Below are positions 20,881 through 29,809 of a stretch of 47,047 bases of DNA, piece after piece. The position numbers were made by a program, and so were the translations under genes. The stretch is taken from assembly GCA_027068915.1 (NCBI GenBank), contig JAMOLT010000035.1, positions 1 through 47,047 on the forward strand. Reading direction: 5' to 3'. This DNA comes from Sedimenticola sp. (GTDB taxonomy: Bacteria; Pseudomonadota; Gammaproteobacteria; Chromatiales; Chromatiaceae). Each line of letters starts with the position of its first letter. Position 1 is the stretch's first letter. Below the pieces are notes generated by a model that saw nothing but the letters and a program-made list of their open reading frames with translations, was not told the DNA's origin and did no database searches.

Positions 20881-21609
20881 TTATAGGTCTTCCGCTACTT
20901 CCAAGAGCTTGTCCGTGTCCGCCACATACTGATTGGGCTTTGTTTCCCTGAGTAGCCCCTTGCGCTTGAAGTCAGCCACGGTGCGGCTGGCGGTTTCGGT
21001 GGTGATGCCGAGTATGGCGCCCATATCTTCCCGGTTGAACAGTTGGCAGCGATGGTCTTCATCGCACACCAGTTTGATCAGCAGGCGGGCCACGCGCTGC
21101 CGGGCGGAGCCGGTGGACAGCTGGGTGATCCACAAATCCGCATCCGCCAGGGCTCGCTGCCAGCGCTTCATCAGTTCCTGGTGCAGTTGTGTGTTTTCCC
21201 TGCTCAGGCGTTGCACCACATCAATAGGGAGGACGCACACCTCGGTAGATTGCATGATCACTGCATCGTGTTGATATTCGCCTCCCAGCAAAGCCTCCAT
21301 TCCTGTAACATCCGTACTGCGCAGCAGGCGTACAATGCGTTGGTTTCCATCGGGCAGATACTGAACCAGTTTTACCAGTCCGCTACGAATGGTGAACAGG
21401 CGATCAGCCTTGTCGCCCGCACGATACAGGATATCGCCAGGCCGCAGAGGCAGTTGCTCAATGGGCTTGTGGATATGCTCAAAATCCTTTTCCTGCAGAC
21501 CGGCAAACAATACGGTATCGCGTATGGAGCACACGCTGCAGTTTGCTTCGCCTTTCCAGGCGTCTTTTTGGGTGACAGTATTGGTCATGGCAAAGTGGAT
21601 TTGATCCAT
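20881..21609 (-). CDS. Crp/Fnr-family transcriptional regulator, FNR-like
   Basis: Cyclic-nucleotide-fold sensor domain followed by a winged-helix DNA-binding domain. The recognition helix ETASR keeps the Glu, Ser and Arg that read TTGAT-N4-ATCAA in FNR. Cysteines sit at CSVC near residues 24-27 and in STEVCVLP, which aligns with FNR Cys122. The third N-terminal cluster Cys of E. coli FNR is absent at the usual spacing. It may bind an Fe-S cluster with another ligand or sense something else. The start is uncertain: ATG 21609 (242 aa) has AGGAG too close, ATG 21588 has no clear site, and GTG 21624 is also possible. It lies just upstream of the glycogen operon and divergent from uup. Confidence 0.88.
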   Translation of the reverse strand: MDQIHFAMTNTVTQKDAWKGEANCSVCSIRDTVLFAGLQEKDFEHIHKPIEQLPLRPGDILYRAGDKADRLFTIRSGLVKLVQYLPDGNQRIVRLLRSTDVTGMEALLGGEYQHDAVIMQSTEVCVLPIDVVQRLSRENTQLHQELMKRWQRALADADLWITQLSTGSARQRVARLLIKLVCDEDHRCQLFNREDMGAILGITTETASRTVADFKRKGLLRETKPNQYVADTDKLLEVAEDL

Positions 21610-21735
21610 TCTCCTTGAATCCACAGATTCGGGGCTATAGTAAAAGTGGTTTTCAGCGCAATGATAACAATCAAAGATCGGTAGTTAGTAGTAGTATTTT
21701 TTCCCTGTTTCTTCATGCTTCGGTGATCAACGTCT

Positions 21736-23652
21736 ATGTCCCTGGTTTCACTTAAAAAAATATCACTTTCCTTTGGTCATCCCGCGCTACTGGAAGGCTT
21801 GGATCTCACCATCGAAAAAGGAGAAAGAATCTGTCTGATCGGAAGAAACGGAGAAGGCAAGTCAACTCTGATGAAAATTATCACCGGAGAACTGGTGCCG
21901 GACGCGGGTGAAATCCGGGCGGCCCAGGGCGCCCGCATTGCCCGCTTGAGCCAGGAAGTGCCGCAGAACTGTGAAGGCAAGGTGTTTGATCTGGTTGCGG
22001 ATGGATTGGGCGCCCTTGCCGGCTTGGTCAAGGAGTACCATGCGGCCTGTGTGAATCTGGCCGATGCGGGTGGGGATGCCGCCCTGAATCGCTTGTCGCG
22101 GGTTCAGCAGGAGATGGAATCTGCGGGTGGTTGGCAACTGGAGCAGCAAGTAGAGCAGATCATTTCGCGCATGAATCTGATACCGGACGCGGAATTTTCC
22201 AGCTTGTCCGGCGGAATGAAGCGGCGCGTATTGCTTGCCAGGGCGCTGGCCGGAGCCCCGGATCTGCTGCTGCTGGATGAGCCGACCAATCATCTGGATA
22301 TCGAATCCATCTCCTGGCTGGAGGAGTTTCTTCTGGGGTGGCGTGGCAGTTTGCTCTTCATCACCCACGACCGGGCATTTTTGCGCAGGCTGGCCACCCG
22401 GATTATCGAGCTGGATCGGGGCAGAATCAGCGACTGGCCGGGTGATTACGACAACTATCTGCGGCGCAAGGCAGAAATGGAAAATGCGGAAGCCAGGGAA
22501 AATGCCCGCTTTGACAAAAAGCTGGCTGAGGAAGAAGTATGGATCCGCCAGGGAATCAAGGCCAGGCGTACCAGAAACGAGGGGCGGGTGCGCCAGCTGC
22601 AGGCCATGCGTGAAGCTGCCAGGCAAAGACGCAAAAAGCAGGGAACAGCCACCCTGGTAATGAACAAGGCGGAAATTTCCGGCAAGCTGGTGTGTGAAGC
22701 AGAAGATATCAGCTATGCCTGGGACGGCAAACCCATCATTCGGGATTTCAGCGGTACCATATTGCGTGGTGACCGGGTAGGCATTATCGGCCCGAACGGT
22801 TGCGGGAAATCCACCCTAATCAATTTGTTGCTGGGAAAACTGCAGCCGGATGAAGGCCGGATCAGAATGGGCAGCAAAGTGGACGTAGCGTATTTTGACC
22901 AACTGCGTGCACAGCTGGATGAGGAAGCCACAGTGATCGACAATGTGGCGGGAGGCAGTGATACGGTCACCATCAACGGGCGTTCGAAGCATATTATCGG
23001 CTATTTGCAGGATTTCCTGTTTCCACCGGCGCGGGCGCGCCAGCCGGTAAAGACCCTCTCTGGGGGAGAGCGCAACCGCCTGCTGCTGGCCAGGCTCTTT
23101 GCCAAGCCTGCAAACCTGCTGGTTCTGGATGAGCCCACTAATGATCTGGATGTGGAAACCCTGGAACTGCTGGAAGAGCTGTTGCTGGATTACAAGGGGA
23201 CGCTGTTGCTGGTGAGCCATGATCGGGTTTTTCTGGATAACGTGGTTACCAGCAGTCTGGTATTTGAAGGGAACGAGCAGGTACACAGCTATGTCGGGGG
23301 CTACAGTGACTGGCTGGCACAGCGAAAATCCGTGACCAACGGGAAGGCAGCGGCCGGGAATAAGCAGAAGCAAGCAAAATCCACAGCAAATACCAGAGAA
23401 GCCACGGGAAAGCTGGGTTACAAGGAACAACGGGAGCTGGATGCCTTGCCCGGAGAAATCGAGGTGCTGGAAACCGGGCGAAAAGAACTGGAAGCAGTAC
23501 TGTCTGATCCTGAAATGTATCGCAGTGAGCCGGAACATGTTTCAACATTGACATCACAGCTGCAGGAGCTGAACCAAAAACTGGATGAAAAATATGTGCG
23601 TTGGGAAGGGCTGGAGGAAAAACGGCTGCAGGTCACGGAAAAAGACCGATGA
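21736..23652 (+). CDS. uup: ABC-F family ATPase Uup
   Basis: Soluble ABC-F ATPase; Uup acts on ribosomes/translation and affects precise transposon excision and DNA-branch metabolism in E. coli. The 638-aa product has two ATPase cassettes: Walker A GRNGEGKST (36-44) with LSGGMKRR and LLLDEPTNHLD, and Walker A GPNGCGKST with LSGGERNR and LVLDEPTNDLD. A linker separates them. A C-terminal coiled-coil extension (about 555-638) distinguishes Uup from other ABC-F members. No membrane domain is present. Monocistronic and divergent from the FNR-like regulator. Confidence 0.94.
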   Translation: MSLVSLKKISLSFGHPALLEGLDLTIEKGERICLIGRNGEGKSTLMKIITGELVPDAGEIRAAQGARIARLSQEVPQNCEGKVFDLVADGLGALAGLVKEYHAACVNLADAGGDAALNRLSRVQQEMESAGGWQLEQQVEQIISRMNLIPDAEFSSLSGGMKRRVLLARALAGAPDLLLLDEPTNHLDIESISWLEEFLLGWRGSLLFITHDRAFLRRLATRIIELDRGRISDWPGDYDNYLRRKAEMENAEARENARFDKKLAEEEVWIRQGIKARRTRNEGRVRQLQAMREAARQRRKKQGTATLVMNKAEISGKLVCEAEDISYAWDGKPIIRDFSGTILRGDRVGIIGPNGCGKSTLINLLLGKLQPDEGRIRMGSKVDVAYFDQLRAQLDEEATVIDNVAGGSDTVTINGRSKHIIGYLQDFLFPPARARQPVKTLSGGERNRLLLARLFAKPANLLVLDEPTNDLDVETLELLEELLLDYKGTLLLVSHDRVFLDNVVTSSLVFEGNEQVHSYVGGYSDWLAQRKSVTNGKAAAGNKQKQAKSTANTREATGKLGYKEQRELDALPGEIEVLETGRKELEAVLSDPEMYRSEPEHVSTLTSQLQELNQKLDEKYVRWEGLEEKRLQVTEKDR

Positions 23653-23734
23653 TCCTTGCGTGTATTCCTTTTCAGTAAAAAATAAGGGATACTTATAAAC
23701 GAGTTGCTGATAACAGCTGTGAATGGGCTTGAGG

Positions 23735-23743
23735 TGTTATAGT
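23735..23743 (+). promoter_or_regulatory. Candidate extended -10 upstream of rpfG
   Basis: TG-T-TATAGT is an extended -10 match about 210 bases upstream of the chosen rpfG start. No good -35 is visible, which is tolerated for extended -10 promoters. It would give a long 5' leader. Confidence 0.3.
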
Positions 23744-23955
23744 CTTTTAAGTATGAATATGAGGTTTTGTGGCCTGAAGAGAGTGGTTTCTGTCAGGGGG
23801 CTTTTCTAGCGTCAATGTTACAAAGGAACAGAAAAGGCTATTTCCAATTTGGTCTTGCCAGAGCGGTCCAGGTACCCACAAAGCTTTCCAGGTCTTGCAG
23901 CAGCGAACGCATATGCAGTATGGCTTGCCAGTTGGCGGGCAAGGGGGATGATCCA

Positions 23956-25089
23956 GTGAACCGGAAAAAACAGTCTGTTGGAGAGCGTCCTGCTCCACGG
24001 AAGACAAATGGGAACGTGACTTCGATATTTGGCCGCGAAAATCAGTCTGTGGTCGTAGTTGATGACCAGGCGACAGGGCGTACCATTCTCAAGAGTATTA
24101 TCTCCGGCATTTCCCCCAAAATTTCCTGCGAAGTGTTTTCTGATCCACACCAGGCGCTGGAATATTGCAAAGCCAATATTCCTGATCTGCTGATTACAGA
24201 TTACAAGATGCCGCAAATGAACGGTGTGGAGCTGATTCGCAGGATACGTTCCATTGAAGGCGGCGAGGATGTCCCGGTCGTGGTGGTGACAGTGCTGCAT
24301 GACCGCAAGATCCGCTACGAAGCCCTTGAAGCTGGCGCCACCGATTTCCTTTCCCGGCCGTTTGACCACTACGAATGCCAGGCGCGCTGCCGCAACCTGC
24401 TACTGCTGCATCAGCATCAGAAGCAGATTACAAACAGGGCCTGGATGCTGCAGGGACTGGTATCCAAGGCCACTGAAGCGGCAACTGCCCGGGAGCAGGA
24501 AACCCTCATGTGCCTGGCGAAAGCCGGAGAATACCGGGATGAAGGAACCGGCAACCATGTATATCGCATGGCGCGCTATTCTCTGGAAATTGCACGTGGC
24601 CTGGAGCTGAATGAGGAAACCTGCGATGTCATCGTCCAGGCAGCCCCCCTGCACGACATTGGCAAGATTGGCATTCAGGACAATATCCTGCTCAAACCTG
24701 CCCGTCTGACGCCCGATGAACGCACGATCATGGAAACCCATACCACTATTGGCTTTGATATTCTCAAAGGCAGCTCTTCATCCTATCTGTCCATGGCTGC
24801 ACGGATTGCCTTGCATCACCATGAGCACTATGACGGAAGAGGTTACCCTCATGGCCTGAAAGCCGAGGAGATCCCGCTGGAAGCGCGGATCGTTGCAGTT
24901 GCAGATACACTGGATGCACTGATGACCGTTCGTCCCTATAAAAAAGCCTGGTCCAGGGAAAAGGCGCTGGCGTACCTGAAAGAGCATTCCGGAACCCATT
25001 TTGATCCGGACTGTGTGGCTGCATTGTTCGAAAGAGAAGAACAGGTGCTCAAGGTGTATGAGGAACTGCCAGATAGGTACCAAGGGTAA
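23956..25089 (+). CDS. rpfG: RpfG-like response regulator with HD-GYP phosphodiesterase domain
   Basis: Predicted output of DSF signalling: phosphorylation by RpfC would activate cyclic di-GMP hydrolysis. The receiver domain (about 30-150) has VVDDQ and phosphoacceptor Asp82 in ITDYKMPQM. The HD-GYP domain (about 180-370) has RDEGTGNHVYRMA, His233-Asp234 in LHDIGKIGI, HHHEHYDG and the GYP at 296-298. The usual receiver Lys is Arg134 (SRPF). I chose GTG 23956 because AAGGGGGAT lies just upstream and the resulting 377 aa equals the usual RpfG length; a frame open to 23767 adds unconserved residues. Next to rpfF and rpfC, it completes the circuit. Confidence 0.88.
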   Translation: MNRKKQSVGERPAPRKTNGNVTSIFGRENQSVVVVDDQATGRTILKSIISGISPKISCEVFSDPHQALEYCKANIPDLLITDYKMPQMNGVELIRRIRSIEGGEDVPVVVVTVLHDRKIRYEALEAGATDFLSRPFDHYECQARCRNLLLLHQHQKQITNRAWMLQGLVSKATEAATAREQETLMCLAKAGEYRDEGTGNHVYRMARYSLEIARGLELNEETCDVIVQAAPLHDIGKIGIQDNILLKPARLTPDERTIMETHTTIGFDILKGSSSSYLSMAARIALHHHEHYDGRGYPHGLKAEEIPLEARIVAVADTLDALMTVRPYKKAWSREKALAYLKEHSGTHFDPDCVAALFEREEQVLKVYEELPDRYQG

Positions 25090-25528
25090 TCTTTGTGGCC
25101 AAGGGCGCGCTGGTTGCGGGCAATTTTCTGTCATTCTGTCCCTGTTCGCGGAAAAATCAACCGCTTTCTCTCTGGTGGTTGGGCTTATCCCGGCATTCCA
25201 GCCCAAGATTCTTGATCGGTAGCTGCGCATAGCACAAGCTATTGATTAATCTAGGCTTTGGCATTCTGCTTCGCCATCAATCGTGGATTTTGGGTGCCAA
25301 GGTTTTTCTGTACCAAAATACCTGCTTGTGCCATAACAGCCTGATAAGCTACGGGGCGAAGGGTTGGTACGGGTCAAGCGCTTGCCGAGTAAGTGCAGGT
25401 TGGCTTTTCTCCAGGGGTGTTAGCACGAGGATCCGTGCCGTTTCTTGCATGTATTGATAGGCGGCGCAAATTGTGCCGTTGCTTTTCCATGTATAAATGC
25501 ACACGTAACCAACGATAGGAGAAATACC
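25090..25528 (+). other. 440-bp region between rpfG and rpfF
   Basis: No convincing gene; short open frames on both strands match nothing I recognise. It contains a perfect CAAGCGCTTG palindrome (25375-25384), a GCACG/CGTGC dyad around 25427-25441, an operator-like dyad (25463-25477), a TATAAA (25492-25497) and a good ribosome site (AGGAGAAATACC) before rpfF. The length and dyads suggest that rpfF has its own regulated promoter. Confidence 0.5.
25463..25477. promoter_or_regulatory. Operator-like dyad upstream of rpfF
   Basis: GGCGCAAATTGTGCC is a 15-bp imperfect palindrome centred about 59 bases upstream of the rpfF ATG. It ends 15 bases before TATAAA (25492-25497), so a bound regulator would overlap or abut the -35 region. 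The binding protein is unknown. Confidence 0.35.
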
Positions 25529-26419
25529 ATGCTCACCCAACACCTTCCCGTTAAACAAGGCTTACCTGCTGATTACAACTGGGTCTATGAAAATTTTGTT
25601 TGTGAGTACGATCCGGCAAACCGGGTTATGCAATTCAATATGAATACGCATCCGCATCCAAGTTTTACACCAGCGTTGATGCATGATTTTCGCAGTTTTC
25701 AGAAATCCATTGTGGAAATTAACGAAGCGCATACTGCGGAGGGATCTACCCCGCCCTTTGGTTTTCTTGTGATGGCTTCTGCAATACCGGGAATTTTCAG
25801 TTTGGGCGGCGACCTCGGCTTTTTTCTGGATTGTATTCGTGGTGACAGGCGAGATACGCTGGAAAAGTATGCACTCTTGTGTATCGATGTGTTGTATGAC
25901 AACTATCGCAATCTCAACCAGGATCTGCGCACCGTTTCGCTGATTGAAGGTGATGCTCTGGGGGCGGCCTTCGAGGCGGCATTGTCCTGTGATGTCATCA
26001 TTGCCGAGAAAGGTGTGAGAGTTGGGTTTCCGGAAGTCGTATTCAACATGTTTCCCGGAATGGGGGCCTATTCCTTTCTGTCCCGGCGCATTGCACCGGC
26101 ACAGGTGGAGCGCATGATCAATACAGGAAAAATCTATACCTCGGAAGAGCTTTTTGATCTGGGCGTGATTGATGTGCTCGCGGAACCTGGAGAAGCAAAA
26201 GCTGCCTTGCGCCAGTTTGTAAGAAAGCATAACCGTTCCGCCCTGACCAGAAATGCGGTATTGGCAATGCGTGATGAGGTGTTTCCACTGACCCATGATG
26301 AGATGAAACGCATCGTATTGTTGTGGGTGGATTCTGCAATGGCTTTACCTGAGCGCGATCTCAAAATGATGGAGCGGCTGGTCAAGGCCCAGGCAAAAAA
26401 GATGGGAGCAAATCACTAA
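25529..26419 (+). CDS. rpfF: RpfF-like DSF synthase (crotonase superfamily)
   Basis: Predicted to make a cis-2-unsaturated fatty acid signal from acyl-ACP through thioesterase and dehydratase activities. The 296-aa product follows RpfF closely: the oxyanion-hole segment FSLGGDLGFFL (90-100), then EGDALGAAFEAALSCDV and FPEVVFNMFPGMGAYSFL. Glu149 and Glu169 have the 20-residue spacing of the two catalytic Glu of Xanthomonas RpfF (141 and 161). General enoyl-CoA hydratases lack this FPGMGAYSFL stretch. The ATG has AGGAG upstream; 28 further in-frame residues upstream are unconserved. Convergent with rpfC, as in xanthomonads. No rpfB homologue is adjacent. Its TAA begins a palindromic repeat. Confidence 0.93.
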   Translation: MLTQHLPVKQGLPADYNWVYENFVCEYDPANRVMQFNMNTHPHPSFTPALMHDFRSFQKSIVEINEAHTAEGSTPPFGFLVMASAIPGIFSLGGDLGFFLDCIRGDRRDTLEKYALLCIDVLYDNYRNLNQDLRTVSLIEGDALGAAFEAALSCDVIIAEKGVRVGFPEVVFNMFPGMGAYSFLSRRIAPAQVERMINTGKIYTSEELFDLGVIDVLAEPGEAKAALRQFVRKHNRSALTRNAVLAMRDEVFPLTHDEMKRIVLLWVDSAMALPERDLKMMERLVKAQAKKMGANH

Positions 26420-26468
26420 CAGGTTGTTGAAAAATGCCATGGAAGGCTTTTTTCAACATCATGCTAAG
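26417..26468 (+). repeat. Palindromic repeat, TGTTGAAAAA family, copy 3, probable terminator
   Basis: TAACAGGTTGTTGAAAAATG pairs with the arm ending CATCATGCTAA; GTTGAAAAA-T-GCC and GGC-TTTTTTCAAC form the inner stem with six Ts. The first three bases are the rpfF stop codon. It lies between the convergent rpfF and rpfC genes and may serve as a terminator. The remaining 205 bases to the rpfC stop hold no gene I can support. Confidence 0.65.
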
Positions 26469-26673
26469 ACAAGCCATAACAAATAACACAGCCTCATGCA
26501 GACTGAACCAGGCGTTACGGATCGGGGCGTGTTGCGCAGAGAATGGTTCGCCCTTGCCAAGCAATGCAACGAAAGCTGAATTATTCGAGGTGCCCAAATG
26601 TGATTACGGCTCTGTGTGACCCGTTTGTATGCTGAGGGTTACAAAGAGCCCGATGGTTGGTTTGGTTCAGCCC

Positions 26674-29229
26674 TCATTGCTTGTCAGGAAACCTGTATAC
26701 GGCAGATGATGATGTAATGTCTGATCCTGTAAGGAAGGCGTGCACCTTGTTTTTATGGCGTATTACAGACTCGATCATTTTGGCCCCATGCTTGTACAAT
26801 TCAGAGTTTTCAGCCTTGGAAAGCTGCTTGCATTCGGCAAACAGTGCCAGAGCACCAATGCCGCCAGCAGATCCCTGCAGCGCATGGGCGGCATCGCGTA
26901 TGGCATCCATGTCCTGGCGTGACAGACCTTGTTTCATGCTGTTGATGGACTGCTCTGCATCGGTAAAGAAATGTTTCATCAGATTGGGAAAGAAGTTTTC
27001 ATCGCTTTTAATAGACATCAATGCCTGAACCGTTTCCATGTCCATGACTGGAGTGGTGTCTGCAGGTATGGACAGGGTCTCAACATTGCTTTCAGCTGCC
27101 CCGGGATTTGCGCTGCCTATTCCATCTCCTGTTGCCAGCTTGTCAATGACCTGCAACAGTCTGTTTTTTTCTATCGGTTTTATCAGAAAAGTATCGGCGC
27201 CGGCATCTTCTGATTCCTGTCGGGCTTCCTCACTGGCGTTTGCCGAGAGTACGATGAAAGGCAGGTGCTGGTCGGTGCCGTATTCCGTATAGCGATAGGC
27301 CCTGATAGTCTCCGGGCCGCTCATGATCGGCATTTGCATGTCGATAATCACCGCGTCAAATTCTTCGTTGAGCAAGCGATCCAGAGCGCTTTCACCATCA
27401 TATTCCTGTGCTACGATGTGCCCGGCCTGCTCCAAGATAGTAGAAGTGACCAATTGTATGGTTTTGTTGTCGTCCACTACCAAAATGCGGTAGCGCTTAT
27501 TCGAGGTTTTTTTGGACAGAAACCTGTCAGTGGTTCTTGTTGAAATATCACTGGTATCGAGAACTTCATGGAGCGCGTGGAAAAAAGCGCCGCTGTCTGC
27601 GTTTCCAGAAAGTACCGCGTCAAAAGTTTGGAGATCGGTTGTGCTATTGCCATCTCCGCTGGAAATCAAAATAGTAGGCACTGTCTGGATGGTGGCGTCG
27701 TTCTTTCTGGCCCGTCCGAACTGCTCAGGTGAGAGCTCCAGTCCTTTTTCATCTACAACCACAAGCTGGTAGTTTTGGAATCCACGGTTTCCTGCCTTGA
27801 GTTGGATAAATGCCTCTACAGAAGTGGGTACGGATTCGACACCACAGCCCCAGCGTTCCAGTATTTGCCGGTAACGGCTGGTAAAAATCCGGTTCGAGGA
27901 AACGATGAGGGCATGAATGCCTTCAAAGCTGCGAATCTGGTCTATCGGGGGTTCCTCAGAAAGAACATCAAGGCTGATTTCAAACCAGAAAACTGAACCT
28001 TTCCCTTCCTCACTCTCTACGCCAAGGTTTCCGCCCATCAAATCAACCAGTTGCCTGGAAATGGCCATGCCCAGGCCGGTGCCTCCGTATTGCCGGGTGG
28101 TGGAATTGTCTGCCTGTTCAAAAACCTCAAAAATCTTTTCCTGCTTGTTTGTGGGAATTCCTATGCCTGTATCCACGACCTCGAATCGTAGCCTGGCTGC
28201 ATTTTCATCCAATTGCAGCAAACGGACAGAGAGTGTGATTTCTCCTTCCGGAGTGAATTTTATGGCGTTGCTGAGCAGGTTCACCAGAATCTGTTGCAAG
28301 CGGAAATGGTCGCCCCACAGATTGCTTGGAATCTGGTGATGGATGCTGGTTTTGAGCTTGAGATGCTTGGCTTGCGCCAGCGGGCGGTACATCAAGGACA
28401 GGCTGTTGAGCATGCCGTAAACATCCAGCTTTCCGGGTTCCAGCTCCAGTTTCCCGGCTTCGATTTTTGCAATATCGAGGGTGTCATTGAGAAGATGCAG
28501 CAGATTTTTTGCCGAATAGTTTATGGTATCTATTTGCTTGTGGTACTTCTTGTCCAGCGGCTCTTCCAGTAGCAGTTCCGCCATGCCGATAATGCCGGTT
28601 AAGGGCGTGCGGATTTCATGGCTCATGTTGGCCAGAAACTGGGATTTCGCCAGGTTGGCAGACTCGGCTTCTTTTTGTGCCTGCTTGATTTTCTGTAACA
28701 AATAGGCCGCAAATAGCGGAATAACCAGTACGGCAACAAGATAGGATAATGTGATGGCAGGGTGTTTTGCCCAGAATGGGCTGTATTGCCAAAGCACTAA
28801 AAAGCCGAGGCTGGAATAGACAGTGCCTGTGACCAAATAGCGTTGCCCGAAGCGTATGCCATACCCGATTGTGACCCACAAAATAATGGCAAAAAAAGGA
28901 GCGCTGGCTTCTCCATACAGGTGCATGCAATACATGGTGATGCCAGTATCTGACATCATGGTGAGAAGTTTTCTGCTCGCCATGGGCCTGAACCAGACCC
29001 AAAAGCTGCCGAGCAGCACAAGAGAGTATATGAGATATACTTTCCCCAATTGAATAACGGTTGAATGTGTTTCGCTATTGTTCCCGGTTTCGGTGAAGAG
29101 GACGTATGCCAGAGCTATAGAGGTAATCGTTACCCGCACCACAGCCTGCGACCATTCCTGCCGGGCCTGTTTTTCCGTCAATGTAGGTCGCCAGAAGCTG
29201 CGGCCTGAATGATTTTTCATATTGTCCAT
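26674..29229 (-). CDS. rpfC: RpfC-like hybrid sensor histidine kinase
   Basis: Predicted DSF receptor kinase in the inner membrane. The 851-aa product has about five transmembrane segments within residues 30-178 and a short coiled linker. HisKA has His204 in [12 protein letters not shown]; the ATPase domain (about 305-420) has [19 protein letters not shown] and [10 protein letters not shown] degenerate receiver-like domain follows (about 436-560), then a true receiver with Asp630 (IIDMQMP) and Lys684, and an HPt domain with His782 in [12 protein letters not shown]. Xanthomonas RpfC has one receiver and about 726 aa, so the extra domain is unusual. In xanthomonads RpfC also binds RpfF and restrains signal synthesis. 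ATG at 29229 or 29220; neither has a strong ribosome site. Confidence 0.9.
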   Translation of the reverse strand: MDNMKNHSGRSFWRPTLTEKQARQEWSQAVVRVTITSIALAYVLFTETGNNSETHSTVIQLGKVYLIYSLVLLGSFWVWFRPMASRKLLTMMSDTGITMYCMHLYGEASAPFFAIILWVTIGYGIRFGQRYLVTGTVYSSLGFLVLWQYSPFWAKHPAITLSYLVAVLVIPLFAAYLLQKIKQAQKEAESANLAKSQFLANMSHEIRTPLTGIIGMAELLLEEPLDKKYHKQIDTINYSAKNLLHLLNDTLDIAKIEAGKLELEPGKLDVYGMLNSLSLMYRPLAQAKHLKLKTSIHHQIPSNLWGDHFRLQQILVNLLSNAIKFTPEGEITLSVRLLQLDENAARLRFEVVDTGIGIPTNKQEKIFEVFEQADNSTTRQYGGTGLGMAISRQLVDLMGGNLGVESEEGKGSVFWFEISLDVLSEEPPIDQIRSFEGIHALIVSSNRIFTSRYRQILERWGCGVESVPTSVEAFIQLKAGNRGFQNYQLVVVDEKGLELSPEQFGRARKNDATIQTVPTILISSGDGNSTTDLQTFDAVLSGNADSGAFFHALHEVLDTSDISTRTTDRFLSKKTSNKRYRILVVDDNKTIQLVTSTILEQAGHIVAQEYDGESALDRLLNEEFDAVIIDMQMPIMSGPETIRAYRYTEYGTDQHLPFIVLSANASEEARQESEDAGADTFLIKPIEKNRLLQVIDKLATGDGIGSANPGAAESNVETLSIPADTTPVMDMETVQALMSIKSDENFFPNLMKHFFTDAEQSINSMKQGLSRQDMDAIRDAAHALQGSAGGIGALALFAECKQLSKAENSELYKHGAKMIESVIRHKNKVHAFLTGSDITSSSAVYRFPDKQ

Positions 29230-29449
29230 AACGAGGTTGTGTCAATTTGTTACTTGGATGCCGTATTCATTCTGTCCTGCAAAGATATTGCGCTGTATTC
29301 ATGGTGTGTGGGCGAAAATATGCCGATAATTGCAAGTATCACACGGGATTCAGGGATAAATTAGCGGTACTTGTGTCAAGATCTTTAACTAATAATTCGT
29401 GATTGGCATCCTTGCGTTTGGGAGGTGCGATAACTGCGTTGAAAATCTT

Positions 29450-29469
29450 GCGAATAGCGCACTATTCGC
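29450..29469. repeat. GCGAATAG/CTATTCGC hairpin
   Basis: A perfect 8-bp stem with a CGCA loop, flanked by partly complementary AAAATCTT and GATCTT. No T-run. Core similar to the hairpins at 39-60 and 877-891. Confidence 0.5.
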
Positions 29470-29682
29470 TGCGATCTTCGCCTTGTTCTCCCACCGCTCA
29501 AATACAAACCTGCGCAAGCAGAATCATTAGAGATGCCCTAATCATACAGCCAGATTGAATAATTTTCTCTAAATAGTGGTTTTTATTGCCTGATTTTAGT
29601 GAGTTTTATTGAATATTCTCGCTTGGAAATGTGAGACCGTGTAGTGGTTCTGGTTTGTGGAAAGAGGGTTCTTTGCAGAAAA

Positions 29683-29714
29683 TAAGATAATTGTACAAAA
29701 ATATGATTATCTTA
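29683..29714. promoter_or_regulatory. Operator-like palindrome upstream of aceE
   Basis: TAAGATAAT (29683-29691) and ATTATCTTA (29706-29714) are perfect 9-bp arms around a 14-base spacer containing TGTACA. The centre is about 64 bases upstream of the -10 and 111 bases upstream of the aceE ATG. It does not look like the enterobacterial PdhR site. A dimeric activator or repressor of PDH synthesis is a reasonable guess. Confidence 0.45.
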
Positions 29715-29756
29715 AGCTGTTGATAAACAACAAAATGAAAAAATAGTCTGGATTTG

Positions 29757-29765
29757 TGTTATGAT
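29757..29765 (+). promoter_or_regulatory. Extended -10 promoter of aceE
   Basis: TG-T-TATGAT is a strong extended -10, placing transcription start near 29772 and a leader of about 38 bases before the ATG. The -35 region (around 29737) is poor (GAAAAA). Confidence 0.5.
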
Positions 29766-29809
29766 GCCTGCCACTATTGCTCCCGTAAACAGATGCGGAT
29801 GGACTACCC

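Larger units (their letters stand above)
29230..29809. other. 580-bp divergent region between rpfC and aceE
   Basis: No gene was found. It holds the hairpin at 29450-29469, a long operator-like palindrome at 29683-29714 and an extended -10 for aceE. The last 150 bases are markedly AT-rich, as expected of a regulated promoter. The stretch 29400-29530, around the hairpin, has dyad symmetry beyond the core (AAAATC.../...GATCTT) and could be a decayed repeat element. Confidence 0.5.

Noticed and set aside
21595..21735. FNR-type box between the FNR-like gene and uup
   Set aside because: TTGAT and ATCAA halves occur nearby but not in the required TTGAT-N4-ATCAA arrangement.
23767..23955. 63-codon N-terminal extension of RpfG
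   Set aside because: Unconserved translation; GTG 23956 has the best ribosome site and gives the usual length.
26480..26620. Possible protein remnant with REWFALAKQCNES between rpfF and rpfC
   Set aside because: Short, interrupted by stops and unrelated to any family I know; too weak to call a pseudogene.
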